In this document: positions 19,996 through 30,291 of the stretch, piece by piece
Position numbering within the stretch: position 1 is the first letter of the stretch
How the letters are laid out: every line of letters starts with the position of its first letter
Source of the DNA: Pyropia yezoensis
Lineage: Eukaryota; Rhodophyta; Bangiophyceae; Bangiales; Bangiaceae
Assembly: GCA_009829735.1 (NCBI GenBank)
Contig: CM020619.1
Span: 25,755,554 to 25,819,553 of the forward strand
Reading direction: 5' to 3'
Length of the DNA: 64,000 nt
Notes under the pieces: model-generated
Told to the model about the DNA's origin: nothing
Database searches by the model: none
The model's input: only the letters and a program-made list of their open reading frames with translations
Program-made: the position numbers and the translations under genes

Positions 19996-22941
19996 ATGGG
20001 GAGGGCACTCGCGTTTGTGGGCGCCCCCGTCACGGCGGCTGACCCCGCTTTGGGCGGCCGCCGCGCGACGCGGGTGGTGCCCCACACGCAGCTGCGTCGG
20101 GTTTTGCCCGCCTGCCTGCGGCCGCGGCCCGGGGTGGCCCAGCGGCCTACCACCGCTGCACCATCCAGGACCTGTCGACGGTCGTCGGTACCGCGGGCGT
20201 CTGTCGCTGCTGGCAACGGCACGGTGGGAGTGCCCCCCCCCCCGACAGATGGCGACGCGGCCGCCCCGGCTGGCACCAGCCCAGTGCGTCTGTTGGCACT
20301 GGTGCGTCAGGTGTGGCGGCTGGCGCGGCCGTTTTGGGGCGGCTCGGAGCGGCGGGTGGCGTGGGTGTGGTCTGCCATTACGGTGTTTCTCGCTTTTGCC
20401 ACCACCGCCTACGCGGTGCTGCTGTCGTTCACGCAGCGCATGTTTTGGAATGCCCTGAGCAGTCGCGATGCGGTCAAGTTTGCCAAGCTGTTGAAGTTCT
20501 AGTACGTTGGGGAATGTGGTCTCGGCGGGAGGGGTGGGGTGGGGGATGCTTGGGTCGCGGACGCTTTGCGGAGGGCAGCCGCGCTGGTTTGCCTGTGCTT
20601 TGTGTCATTTGACTTTGCTGGGCTTGGACCGCTGACTCGCGTTTTCATTCTTGGGATTGCATTGCATTGCGTTGTGCCCCGTTGCGTTGGTGGCTTGCCC
20701 CTGCCTATCTCGTTTGCCCCGCAGCGCTGCGGCCGTCATCATTGGTCCCATTGTTATTGTCACTTACGAGTGGGCTAAGGCGCGCATGGCGCTGTTGTGG
20801 CGGCGCTTCCTGACGGAGCGCGCCCTCAATGCCTACACCCGCTCCCTGGCATATTACAACCTGGAGCGCGAGGGGGTGGTCACCAACGTGGATCAGCGGA
20901 TCGCGGAAGACGTTCGGACCTTTACGGATCGCGCGGTGAACTTGCTGTGCATTGTCGTCGTGTCTGCGTTGGACCTGGTGACCTTCAGCGTCATTCTCTG
21001 CCGCATTTACCCTCCTCTGTACGCAGCGCTGCTGGCCTATGCGGCGATAGGCACGTCCGTGACGCTCATCCTGGGCTCCCGGCTAGTGCGCCTCCGTGAA
21101 GGTCAGCTCACGGCAGAGGCAGACGCCCGCTTTTCGCTGCTGCGGCTCAAGGACAATGTGGAGTCGGTCGCTTTTTATGGGGGGGAAGCAACCGAGCGCC
21201 AGGAACTGATGCGCCGATTTAGCAGTGTCTTTGCCAACGCGGCGCGTCTGGTGTCGTGGGAGCGGAACGTCGCTTACGTGACGCGGGGCTAGTAAGTTGA
21301 CCGCACAGCACTGGGGGGAGGGGGTTGGGGGAGTGGACTGGGGGAGGGGCTGGTGATGGGGAACGGGGGGATTGTGCAACTCTTTTGAGTACGGGATGCA
21401 TTGTTAGGAGTAGGGACAGTGCGTCGTGCGGCGGTCGTTGGTGTGACATGCACGAGGGTGCCTTCTGTCAGACCTGGAGTCATAGGCGCGTGTGGGTAGG
21501 GATGGCGAGCGCGCGGTAGAGGTGACGCTGGGTCTGAGTGGACGTTGGCCGACCGCCCTCGGGGTTGTGAGACTGGGGTCAGGCGGGGCTGTAACCACGG
21601 AGAGGGGAGGGGAACTGACTTCGTGTGCGCCTGCGGGCGTTCTGCTGCTGGTGATTTGATTTTCTCTTGGTTGTGCGCAGCAAATATGTCGTGCAGATTC
21701 TGCCCTCGATGGTGGTGGCTCCCGTCTTCTTCAAGGGGAACATGGAGATGGGCGCGATTTCTCAGACCTAGTGCGTTTTCGTGGGTTGCTGCGGGGGGAG
21801 GTGGCGGCGGTCGCGGGCTGTTTAGATTCGGTCCACTGCTAGGTTGGGTCCGGTGGCTGATCCATGGGTGATTGTAATGGGCGACTTGGACGCGCAAGCT
21901 GATGTTGTTGGACTTTTTGTTGCGTCTCTTCTGCTGATGCCGTTTCTTTCTTTTGCGTTCCCCGCTTATCCTCTGGTCTGTTTGCTGCTTGGTAGCTTTG
22001 CGTTCAACCACGTTCTGGCCGACTTGTCCATCGTGGTTTCGGAGCTGTCGTCGCTGGCTGAGTTTGCGGCTGGCGCGCGCCGTCTGGGCGTTCTCACGGA
22101 CGCACTCGACCGCGAGGGCCACTTCTCTGAGGATGCTGTTCCCTCGTTGGCGCCGGCCGCCACCAAGCAAGAGCCCATCGACGTTGACGCGACGGCGGCC
22201 CCCGGTGTCATTGAGCAGCGGGTCCTGAACACCACCGCAGACCCCGTCATCCGTTTGTCCAATGTGAGTATCACTACCCCTGGGGCGCGGCCGCGGCCGC
22301 TCGTGCGCTCTGTGTCTCTTCCTGTTCGCGCGGGCAGCCGGCTGCTGATTATGGGGGATTCCGGGGTGGGCAAGTCCTCCCTCCTGCGCACCATTGCCGG
22401 TTTGTGGACAGCAGGCTCAGGCACGATCGAGCGTCCTGCCGGGTCGGAAGTCCTCTTCCTTCCGCAGCGTCCGTACATGACGCTCGGGTCGCTGCGTGAG
22501 AATGCGGCCTACCCCGCTACCCCCGCATCCGAGGCCAACCCGGGCGGGGTCACAGACGAGGCCATCCTCGCTGCGCTTTCCGCTGTCAACTTGGGGTCTC
22601 TGACTGAGCGGGCTGGCGGCCTGGGCGCCCGCGGCGAGCGGCTTGCGGGGGTTCTGTCGCTGGGCGAGCAGCAGCGCCTGGCGTTCGCGCGGGTGGTTCT
22701 GTCGGGCCGCCGAGTGGTGTGCTTGGATGAGAGCACCTCGGCGTTGGACGTGGAGAACGAGACGCGGATGTACGAGTTGCTCGTCGCGGCGGGCGTCACG
22801 GTGGTCAGCGTCGGCAACCGACCGACCCTGTTCCGCCACCACGACACGGTGCTGCGGCTGGAAGGGGGTGGTGGATGGAGTGTAGAGGAGGCAAGCGTGG
22901 CTGCGAGGCGAGCGCTGGCCAATTTGACGGGCGACGCTTGA
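19996..22941 (+). CDS. ABCD-family (SbmA/BacA-like membrane domain) ABC half-transporter, plastid type, four exons
   Basis: Exons are 19996-20501, 20725-21291, 21681-21770 and 21996-22941; 702 residues. All three introns are phase 2 and each splits a tyrosine codon as TA|C. Residues 1 to about 75 are Arg/Ala/Ser-rich and look like a plastid transit peptide. The membrane domain follows (TVFLAFATTAYAVLLSFTQRMFWNAL; IIGPIVIVTYEWAKARMALLWRRFLTE; YYNLEREGVVTNVDQRIAEDVRTF, an EAA-like ABCD motif; SVAFYGGEATE). The nucleotide-binding domain has Walker A GDSGVGKSS, signature LSLGEQQRLAFAR and Walker B VVCLDESTSALD. The position of the switch histidine reads SVGNRPTL, so Asn replaces the usual His. 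Cyanobacterial and plastid relatives dimerise in the envelope; their substrates include cobalamin-like or acyl compounds. Substrate here unknown. Confidence 0.88.
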
Positions 22942-23080
22942 GAGGTGGCTGTCTCCGTAGGGTCGACTGTGGTCCCTGAGAAGCACCTAGCGCGGCCAGG
23001 AATGAGGTTGTCGCTGGTCTGAATGTCTCTTTCTTTTGCTGTGTGTACTCATTAGTCTTTTCTTCACTCTCTTGTCGAGG

Positions 23081-24889
23081 TCACAGCCCTAGCCGTCCGC
23101 AAGCTTCTTCCTCAATGTCCGTCTCCTCCAGGAGGCTTCCCTCTCCGTCCGACTCTCCATCCGTACAACGCCCATCATCCCCAACAGAGTCGTGTTCCGC
23201 AGGGGCCCCATCACCCCCCGTCACCAGCTGCCGTAGCTGCTCCAGGGTGTCTGCCCAGCCGGCTTCCACGCCACGGCCGTCCCCCGCAGCTCCCTCTCCT
23301 GCCACCGCATCGACCTGCGCCCCCGCGTTCCCCCCTACGCTGCCAGTCAAACTGGAAAGGGGCGCAGCGACAGGGAGACCCCCCCCCGCGGCTGCCGCCG
23401 CTGCCACCAGTGCCGACACCTCCCCTCGGCGGGGTCGCTTCCCCCCCCCCACCAATCCATCGTCCCCCCCCTCGCCCCCCGGAGCGGACGCGGCGAGGCG
23501 GTCCACCAGCATGTCCACCTCCCGTTGGCGACGTGCGCCCAGCACCCCCCCCCCACTCCCCTCGCGGGGCCCGTCATTGTGAAGCGACACGATGAAGCGC
23601 ACAAGCCGCCGCGTGCCCACCACGGGCAGCACCACGCCTGTGTCCACCACCGCACCATAGGCCGCAGCCGCCGCCGCTGCCGTCGGCCACGAAGCCCAAA
23701 GCAGGCCACGGCCGCCGGCCGTAGCGGTGGGGACCCCACCTGCCGTCGCCGCCGCCGCCGCCGCTGCCGCCGCCTCGTCCACCGCTGCTGCCGCCGCCTC
23801 GTCTACCGCCGCTACACACTGCATACTGATGCCGCCGTCGGCCTCCGCCTCGCCGCCGCCCCCAGCAGCCGTCGCGTCGGCGGTCAGCCCCGCGCGCACA
23901 CGCACCGGCGGGCTAGGGCACAAGGCGGCGAGCACCGCCGCCACGGCGGTGGCCGTGACCCCCGCCGGCAGCCGCCGCAGCAGCAACGTGCTGCCGCTAC
24001 CACCGTCGCGGAGCACCCGCGCGAGGCGCTTGAGGTAGACGGGCGACACGCCTGACGGGGGTGGGCCGCCCCCAGGGGGGGCCACCGCCGCCGCTGCCGC
24101 CGCCGTCGCCGCGGCGGTGGCCCCACTCCCCCCGCCGCCCCCGTCGCCAGGCGCTGGCCACGCCGCCGCCACCCCCCTGGGGCGCCCCCTCCCGCCCGCA
24201 CCCGCCGCACCCGGCAGGCGTCCATGGACCCGAACCGCCCGGGTGTGGGGGCATGCCCGGAGGGCGGCCAGGCCCGCCGCGGCGGCCGCTTCGGTGGGGA
24301 AGGTCAGCCACGCGAGCTGGTCGCCGCCAAGCCCACCACCACCGTGTCGGCCTCGCGGCGGGCGCCCGCTGCCGCCACCGCCACCACTGCTGCCGCCGAC
24401 GCCACTGGCACCGCCGATCCCCCCCCCTCCCACGGGCGCCGCCCTGCGGCGAATGGCCAGCGCCCCGCCGCCCGCCGCGGCAAGGAGCTCTCCATCTGAA
24501 AGCGCTGCCGGCGCGGCGGGGAGGAAAAGCGTCGTCGCCGCCGCGCCCGCTGCGTGGAGGCGCGCCACCGTTGCGGCGGAGCGCTCATCCAGGCGCGTGG
24601 AGAGCGCAGCGTCGCTGCTGCCGCTGCCGCCGCCGTCGCCGCCGCCGCCGGCACGCTGGAGGGGAGGGTGGCGCGGCCGTCTCCCGCCAGCCGCAGCAGC
24701 CGAAGCTTTGCCCCACTTTGCTCGACGCCGATTGGAGAGGGCGCGCCGGGGGGGTGCGGCACCCGCGTCGTCAACGCCGTTGGCCGGGCGTCGCGCGGGG
24801 GGGCAGTCACCGTCGACAGCGTAGACGGGGGGGGGGGGGGGGGGGGGGGGAGGGGCAGCCTTGGACGGGAAGAGTGACGCCCAGTCCAT
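23081..24889 (-). CDS. Ala/Gly-rich protein with RRM-like segments, function unknown
   Basis: A single 602-residue frame from ATG at 24889 (MDWASLFPSKAA followed by a poly-proline run encoded by a 24-base G tract on the plus strand). It has a basic N-terminal part, then two or three segments with RRM-like beta-alpha spacing: about 115-150 (ATTLFLPAAPAALSDGELLAA) and about 300-335 (STLLLRRLPAGVTATAVAAVL, then PPVRVRAG). A third segment has VLPVVGTRRLVRFIVSLHNDG. It is interrupted by long Ala and Gly runs. The C-terminal 60 residues are acidic (GESDGEGSLLEETDIEEEA). A nuclear RNA-associated role is a guess. It is convergent with the ABC gene, 139 bp between stops. Confidence 0.5.
   Translation of the reverse strand: MDWASLFPSKAAPPPPPPPPPVYAVDGDCPPARRPANGVDDAGAAPPRRALSNRRRAKWGKASAAAAGGRRPRHPPLQRAGGGGDGGGSGSSDAALSTRLDERSAATVARLHAAGAAATTLFLPAAPAALSDGELLAAAGGGALAIRRRAAPVGGGGIGGASGVGGSSGGGGGSGRPPRGRHGGGGLGGDQLAWLTFPTEAAAAAGLAALRACPHTRAVRVHGRLPGAAGAGGRGRPRGVAAAWPAPGDGGGGGSGATAAATAAAAAAVAPPGGGPPPSGVSPVYLKRLARVLRDGGSGSTLLLRRLPAGVTATAVAAVLAALCPSPPVRVRAGLTADATAAGGGGEAEADGGISMQCVAAVDEAAAAAVDEAAAAAAAAATAGGVPTATAGGRGLLWASWPTAAAAAAAYGAVVDTGVVLPVVGTRRLVRFIVSLHNDGPREGSGGGVLGARRQREVDMLVDRLAASAPGGEGGDDGLVGGGKRPRRGEVSALVAAAAAAGGGLPVAAPLSSLTGSVGGNAGAQVDAVAGEGAAGDGRGVEAGWADTLEQLRQLVTGGDGAPAEHDSVGDDGRCTDGESDGEGSLLEETDIEEEACGRLGL
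24827..24850 (+). repeat. 24-base G homopolymer inside coding sequence
   Basis: This G run encodes the N-terminal poly-proline of the RRM-like protein on the minus strand. A length change here would shift the start of that frame. Confidence 0.85.
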
Positions 24890-26212
24890 TTTCTAGAAGA
24901 GGCGACGAGCTGGACAGGGCCAGCGCAGATGGAACGCAAGGGATCGACGGAGGAGGAATAGTGCAGCGACGCGGCGGCGCGAGGAGCGCGACCTACCCAG
25001 ACTCAGCGAATGTGCGCGAAGGCGCACCGCAGACCAAGAAAGACCGACTAAAAAAAACGAACACGAAAGTTGGGCCCAACCAGTTTTTAACTTCCCAGGA
25101 GCAACCAGACGTGGCAAATACCACCGAGCCGGCCACTGTGGACTCGACTGTGCACGCCCAGTTAAGGGCGCGCCCAACGACAGCCTTTCCGAGACCATAT
25201 TTGTTAAAACTAAGGATATTAGATGCCACGTTGATCTTTTGGGGAACGTGGGAACGTCACGACTGCGTCCGACAACGCCTTGGAACGGGATCGAGGGGAA
25301 AGGATGCGTCGCCTCTGGAGCTTATTGTAAGTACATTCGTCTTCGACCGGATAAACGTCGGAACGAGGTTGGGATTCCGACTCGACTTCCCCATACAGGG
25401 CGTGTTTGGGGACACAGTTCGGAAGCTCCGAACTCAATCGCGTGAAATCGAGGAGAATGCGGCGTTCTGATTGGTCCCTCGGACTTAAGACTGCTCGCCA
25501 CAATATTGGACGATATTGCAAATATTACTAGAGATGAAGGCCACTTTGAAAGAAGTTATTCCGTGGATTTGTTTGGCGGCGCTGTCTGCACATGCCACGA
25601 CTTGTGCTGCGTGTAGGATCGTGGGGTGTGTACGCGGGTCTGCGCTCGCGGATGTTGGCCAGCACGAAACGTGAACGGCATCCCTCGTGGCGCGCACAGA
25701 GCATGAGCGTCTCTCGTGCGAGGGTTTGTCCGGGTGGCGCATTGAGAAAGGTCGCGTAACGGCCAGAAGGCGGCTGCGGGTCGGGAGACCCGGATCAGAA
25801 TAAGCAGAAATACAACACGTGCGTTTTTAGTGCCAGGCCCCCACGACACCACCAGCTTGTGGGTCGTCTCGGGTTGAGGCGACGGTTTGGACACGCGTTC
25901 TGCCACCACTCCCGTATATGGTCTGGCCAATCACGTCGCTGGATCGCACGGGTAGAAAAAGGGGCCCCAAACAAGGCCTCCTGCACACCAGGGTGCCGTA
26001 GGGGGCACACAGCGCGGTCGCCGTGGCACGCTCGTGCACGTGCGTGGGACGAGCATGTCCCGTGGTGTACTGCACGCGCCCTACAGACCTGCTGACGTCC
26101 TGGCGGGCCCACCGCCGTAGTCACCGTCACCGTCCCCGCCACCGGCCCACCCATCGCACCACTACTGTGTGTGTTGTCTACCGCCGCGCCCCTTTAGCGC
26201 ACCGCCACCACC
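24890..26212. other. Intergenic, nothing recognised
   Basis: About 1.3 kb of lower-GC sequence between the RRM-like gene and the transposase remnant. Only short frames without motifs. It must contain the promoter of the minus-strand RRM-like gene at its left end. Confidence 0.5.
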
Positions 26213-26902
26213 ATGGCGTTCGGCGCTGCTGTCACACCCGCATCGTTCGTGGCTGCTGCAGACCGTGACAACGGTGGCCGCCCCTCGGACGACCCCCCCG
26301 GCTCAGAGCCCGGCCGCAGGCGTAACCGTGAGCGGGACTTCGATGCAGGCAACGCTGCCATCCTGCGTGACTACTTTGGCATCAACGGCAAACCGCCCGT
26401 CTACGGAAAAGCTGACTTCGAGCGGCGGTTCCGCGTGCCTTGAGTGGTATTTCAGAAGATCTTCCTAGCTGTGAATGACCAGCCATTTTGGGCGCGCAGC
26501 ATCAACGCGACGGGGCGGCCACAGGCGCACGCTTTGCAGAAAGTCGTCGCCGCCTTCCGAGTGCTGGCGTACGGGGAGACGTACGACCGCGCGGACGAGT
26601 ACGTGCGATTGTCGCGGTCGACTCTTGCGATGGCAACCAGCAAGCTTGTGGACTTCATTGTGAAGGAGTTCGAGCCGCACTACCTGCGGCCTCCAAACGA
26701 CGAGGAGATGGCGCACATTTTGAAGAGAAACGAGGAGCGCGGCATGCCGGGGTGTATGGGCAGCATCGACTGCTCTCACTGGAGCTGGCGGCAGTGCCCG
26801 CACAGACTGGCAGGCCAGTACCTGGACCGCAAAGGCCGACGCTCGATCGTCATGGAGACGGTATGCGACGAGGACCAAGCAAGATCTGGCGAACGCACCT
26901 GA
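26213..26902 (+). pseudogene. PIF/Harbinger-type DDE transposase remnant with internal stop
   Basis: An ATG at 26213 opens a frame that reads RNRERDFDAGNAAILRDYFG and FERRFRVP, then meets TGA at 26441-26443 and continues in the same frame to 26902. The second part has DATG-like INATGRPQAHALQKVVAAFR, LAYGETYDRADEYVRLSRST, YLRPPN and GCMGSIDCSHWSWRQCP. These are the N-terminal and first catalytic-Asp blocks of the DDE_Tnp_4 (Harbinger) nucleases, which cut and join transposon ends. The frame breaks near the second catalytic Asp (about 26870-26900) and the rest is missing. The first open block could still be translated as a 76-residue protein. The remnant ends next to repeated sequence of the retroelement at 26945. 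Confidence 0.72.
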
Positions 26903-26944
26903 GGTTCTCGACGCTTTCCTTCGACGCACGTCCGAAAGGGGGGG

Positions 26945-27255
26945 AGTGTAAGGATTTCCCCCCTACTACCATGCCTAATACCTAAGGGATAATATCTGGC
27001 ACTTCTCCTTACAGATCCTGCCGAACCAACTCCTGGCGACATGGATCAAGTACTTGTATTGTGGGGCATGACGCGGTGTACCTTCCAGACTCAAGATGCG
27101 TCAGCCGCTGACTCACGGTGTCTGCCGGCCGCACGACAGCAGCTGTCGACAGCCCATCATGGCCTGTCGCGCGGCCGCCTATAGAGGCGCTTGTGGCCGG
27201 CTCCCGAGTCGTCCGCCGCGCCGAGCGTCCCGCCAAAGAGAACCGCCCGCCCACG
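26945..27255. repeat. Terminal repeat region (left) of the DIRS-like element
   Basis: Block A (about 26945-27140) begins TGTAAGGA and has TCCTTACA at 27007-27014, an 8-bp inverted pair around 68 bp. Block B (about 27170-27255) reads GCCGCCTATAGAGGCGCTTG and continues GAGTCGTCCGCCGCGCCG. Both have diverged counterparts at 31635-31930. Confidence 0.6.
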
Positions 27256-27257
27256 AG

Positions 27258-27550
27258 GACGAGTCTGCCAGGGTCCCGTCCCGCCGCCTCAAGCGGCGCC
27301 GGTCCAGGCAGTCGGCAGGGGCGGGGGAAAGGATGGTGGCGGGAAAGCGCGCGAGCGGCCCGTGGGGGACGAGGAGGGGGGAGGAGCAGGCGACACTGTA
27401 CCTGCCGGCGGCCGCTGCCGCGTAGCCGACGCCGTCAGAAGACGGCCCGGCCGATCGTGCGCCTGGTTGCGCCGCCGACCGCTAGTTGTAAGCCCCCCTC
27501 AGCCGCGCGGGCGAGAAGCCAGTTACTCGCCGGTGGGATCACAGGGGGTT
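27258..27550 (+). repeat. Element end sequence, second copy at 51296-51587
   Basis: A 293-bp stretch, just outside the recombinase stop, that is roughly 90 percent or more identical by eye to 51296-51587 in the same orientation. It therefore belongs to a dispersed repeat, most simply the 3' non-coding end of this retroelement family. Confidence 0.75.
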
Positions 27551-27608
27551 CTAGTGGGTGAGGGAGACGAGTGTGCCATACTCGGGGAGATATGCCCGCA
27601 GCGACTCG

Positions 27609-28706
27609 TCAACAACGAAGGGGCAGGTAGCGAGCAAGCAGCGCCCGTGCCGCCGGGGTGGAAGCCCACTGCGCGTTCATGTAGTGCTTGTAGGCGGTAT
27701 CCACCGACGACAGTCCCATCAGCTGCTGGATCAGCGGCGGTGGGAGCCCAATGGCGTACGCCGACGACGCCGCGCCAGCGCGCGGTGAGTGCCCCGTCCA
27801 CTTAGCCCCCAGAGGGGGCGTGCGGGAATTCAGCGGCAGCAAGCGTGCAAGCCAGGTGGTGACCACCTGGGTGGGGAGTGGTTGAAGCGCCGACCGGTGC
27901 GGGGGGGCCAGGAGGTGGGAGTTGGGGGCGCGCCCAGACAGGTAGTGCTGCGTCCACCCTCGGCGGACGAGCCGCAGCGGCACGTCCGCGTCCCAGCCAG
28001 GGTCGGCCACCGGGATGTCGAACGCCAGGCGGGAGCCGTGCTTCAAGATCTCCATCTTATACACCGGGTCCTGCGCCTGGAACCCGTCTGAGGTGAACCG
28101 CAGGTCGCGGGCGCGCATGTTCGCCGCCGCCCCCGGGCGGTTGAACATCAGGTACGCCAGCACTTGGCCGGCGCACTCCCGCCGACGAGAGGAGTCAGAC
28201 GTGGCCGAGCCCAACGCGGCCAACTCCATCACGGCCTCTGGTGGCAAAAGGCCGCGTAATGTGGGTTGCGCGCCCGCATCGTCGGTGTGAAGGCGGCGGT
28301 AGCCGATGCGCGCGTCGCCGACGAGGGGGTCATTAGTCAGGGAGGGTCTGCCGGCCACTCGGTGCACCGCGCAGATGGCAGCGAGGTAGGAGCCCACCGT
28401 GTCTGGCGCGCACGTGCCGGCGTCGTGGAGCGACGCCATGTAGCGCACCACTGCGTCGGGGGATGCGGGCAGAGCGCGTGCGCCAATGCGGCCGCAAAAG
28501 TCGTCAAACCGCTCCCACGCGTTGACGTTGTTCTTCTTGGTGCTTCCCTTGAACTTGGACGCCAGCAGCCGTCTCGCGGTGTCAGCACCCTCCCCCCAGC
28601 CGAAGCGCCTCGCGCGCAGACCGTCAACAAGACGGTCCCATCTGAACAGTCGGGGAACGGGGTGGCGCGCCCCGCGCCCTCGAACCGAAACACCACGACC
28701 TGCCAT
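27609..28706 (-). CDS. Tyrosine recombinase of the DIRS-like element
   Basis: 365 residues from ATG at 28706; the open frame extends upstream to 29459 but that part looks like a shadow of the RT frame. The N-terminal core-binding part has KNNVNAWERFDDFCGRIG and YLAAICAVHRVAGRPSL. The catalytic part shows the first Arg in LMFNRPGAAANMRARDL, then GHSPRAGAASSAYAIGLP with the HxxR box, then LMGLSSVDTAYKHYMN with the candidate nucleophilic Tyr. Such recombinases insert the circular cDNA into the genome without target duplication. No stop or frameshift interrupts the domain, unlike the rest of the element. Confidence 0.8.
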   Translation of the reverse strand: MAGRGVSVRGRGARHPVPRLFRWDRLVDGLRARRFGWGEGADTARRLLASKFKGSTKKNNVNAWERFDDFCGRIGARALPASPDAVVRYMASLHDAGTCAPDTVGSYLAAICAVHRVAGRPSLTNDPLVGDARIGYRRLHTDDAGAQPTLRGLLPPEAVMELAALGSATSDSSRRRECAGQVLAYLMFNRPGAAANMRARDLRFTSDGFQAQDPVYKMEILKHGSRLAFDIPVADPGWDADVPLRLVRRGWTQHYLSGRAPNSHLLAPPHRSALQPLPTQVVTTWLARLLPLNSRTPPLGAKWTGHSPRAGAASSAYAIGLPPPLIQQLMGLSSVDTAYKHYMNAQWASTPAARALLARYLPLRC

Positions 28707-28996
28707 TTTGGCTCGTATGGTGGACCGGCGCGGCCTCCCGAAACGAAGACCCCATCCGTCTAGAACAGGTGAAGGAGGGTTCAGCACGCGGACACCGCCA
28801 GCGGCCACCACGGCTGGGCGGGCCAAACCGGGTTCACCAGTGCGGCCGTCGCGCCCTGCCGCAAGATCTTCTGCACCGCCGGGCCAATGAGTTTGACCGG
28901 CGGGTTCGTCCAGACGTTCTCGTCGCGCCAACGGACGCGCATGGCGTCGACGCCGGCTCCACCGGGCGCGCATAGCTTTAAGTGAAACCGCCCGCA

Positions 28997-30127
28997 CTAT
29001 GCGCTCTCCTCCGTAGCGAACAGGTCCACAGTGTGTGGCCCGTAGAGGTCGTCGAGCCGCAGGAAATTCTCCCGGGAGAGGGCCCAGTCGGTCGAGTCCC
29101 GCGTGCGCGAGAGGCGGTCCGCGCGCGCCGATGACTTGAGCCACCAAAGCAGGTCCGTCATCGCCTGTCGACCCAGACGGACACGCTTGCCGCGGCCGTC
29201 GTGGTGATCCCGCATCGCCGTGCAGAGCGAGCGTAGGCGGTAGCGTGCCTCCGGTACTGCCAGGTTGGTCGATACTACCGTGCCGCAAAAGCTGCGCATC
29301 GCCAAGTGACGCACCCAGCGCTGGTGCGTCTTGGCCTCCGCGAGCAACCTGTCGGCCATCCTCATAACATTGGCCGCGCGGTCGGGGCGCAGCAGGAGCA
29401 GCCGCCGCTCCGTTTCCACCAAGAGCCCAAGGAGAGGCAGGCAGCTGGTACCCTCCCACCCCCCCTTGGAGGGGTAAAGGTAGAGCCCGAGAGACCAGAA
29501 CAACTGCTTCACACGTCTGCCGGCAGCCGCCGCCTCCGCCTTGGTCGCCCCCCGCCTCCGGTGGGTGGGGACGCCCCCCTCAAAGCCGTTTACGTACGCG
29601 ACGATACGAAAGCCCTCCCTGCGCAACGCCTGCACGATGGGGCGGCACAGCTTGGTCCACACGTAAAGGGACACGTTGAGCCCGAACGGCATCGTCAGGC
29701 ACTTGAAGACGCGCCCAATGCACTGGAAGGCGAAGTACGTCTGGTCCGCCTTGCGCAGAGGGACGTGGTGGTAGACGTCCTTCACGTCCCAGCTGATCAG
29801 CTGGTCGCCCGCCCGTAGCCGGGGGGCCAGGTCCATGAGCCAGTCGTACCTGCAGCGCCTGACGTCGATCACCCTGTTCTGGTATCGAGCGTCGATGACG
29901 AAACGCTGCTTCCCCGCGGACTAGGTCACGAAGCCGTTCACAATCAGGACTGGCGTCTGCCTGTCCGCTCCGTGCAGCTCCTCGCAGAAGCCCAGGCGCG
30001 CGCAGCGCTCCATCTCTGCCAGGGCAAAGGCATGGTCCTTCGGGGCCACCGGGTAGGGGCGCGCCCGATGGAACGCGGGACCCCGCGTCCATGGGATCTG
30101 GGCGCCCTCCAGGATGGTTCTGATCAT
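28997..30127 (-). pseudogene. Reverse transcriptase/RNase H of the DIRS-like element, inactivated
   Basis: The frame reads GPAFHRARPYPVAPKDHAFA, then meets TAG at 29921-29923 and continues with KQRFVIDARYQN, LISWDVKDVYHHVPLRKADQ, MPFGLNVSLYVWTKLCRP and PLLGLLVETERRLLLL. The first catalytic Asp is present in SWDVKD. The YxDD box that should supply the other two reads AYVNGFEGG, so both aspartates are lost. The end, LYGPHTVDLFATEESA, is the start of the RNase H-like region of DIRS elements. The product would copy RNA into DNA, but this copy cannot. Confidence 0.78.
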
Positions 30128-30291
30128 CCACCTGGAGGCGCCCAGCGCGCGCCACGCCTTGACGGCGCGGGGAACGTTCCAGTACAGCCCTCGGGGAGGG
30201 TCCGTACGAGCTTGGCCCTTGGTGTGGGCGCCGCCCGGGCGGGCGCTTTGCCCGAGGGGCCGGCCGAACGATCTGCCCCTGCCCAGCCAAC

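Noticed and set aside
26428..26455. A tiny intron that would remove the TGA in the Harbinger remnant
   Set aside because: GTGGTATTTCAG is far too short for an intron and removal would delete conserved residues; a nonsense mutation is simpler.
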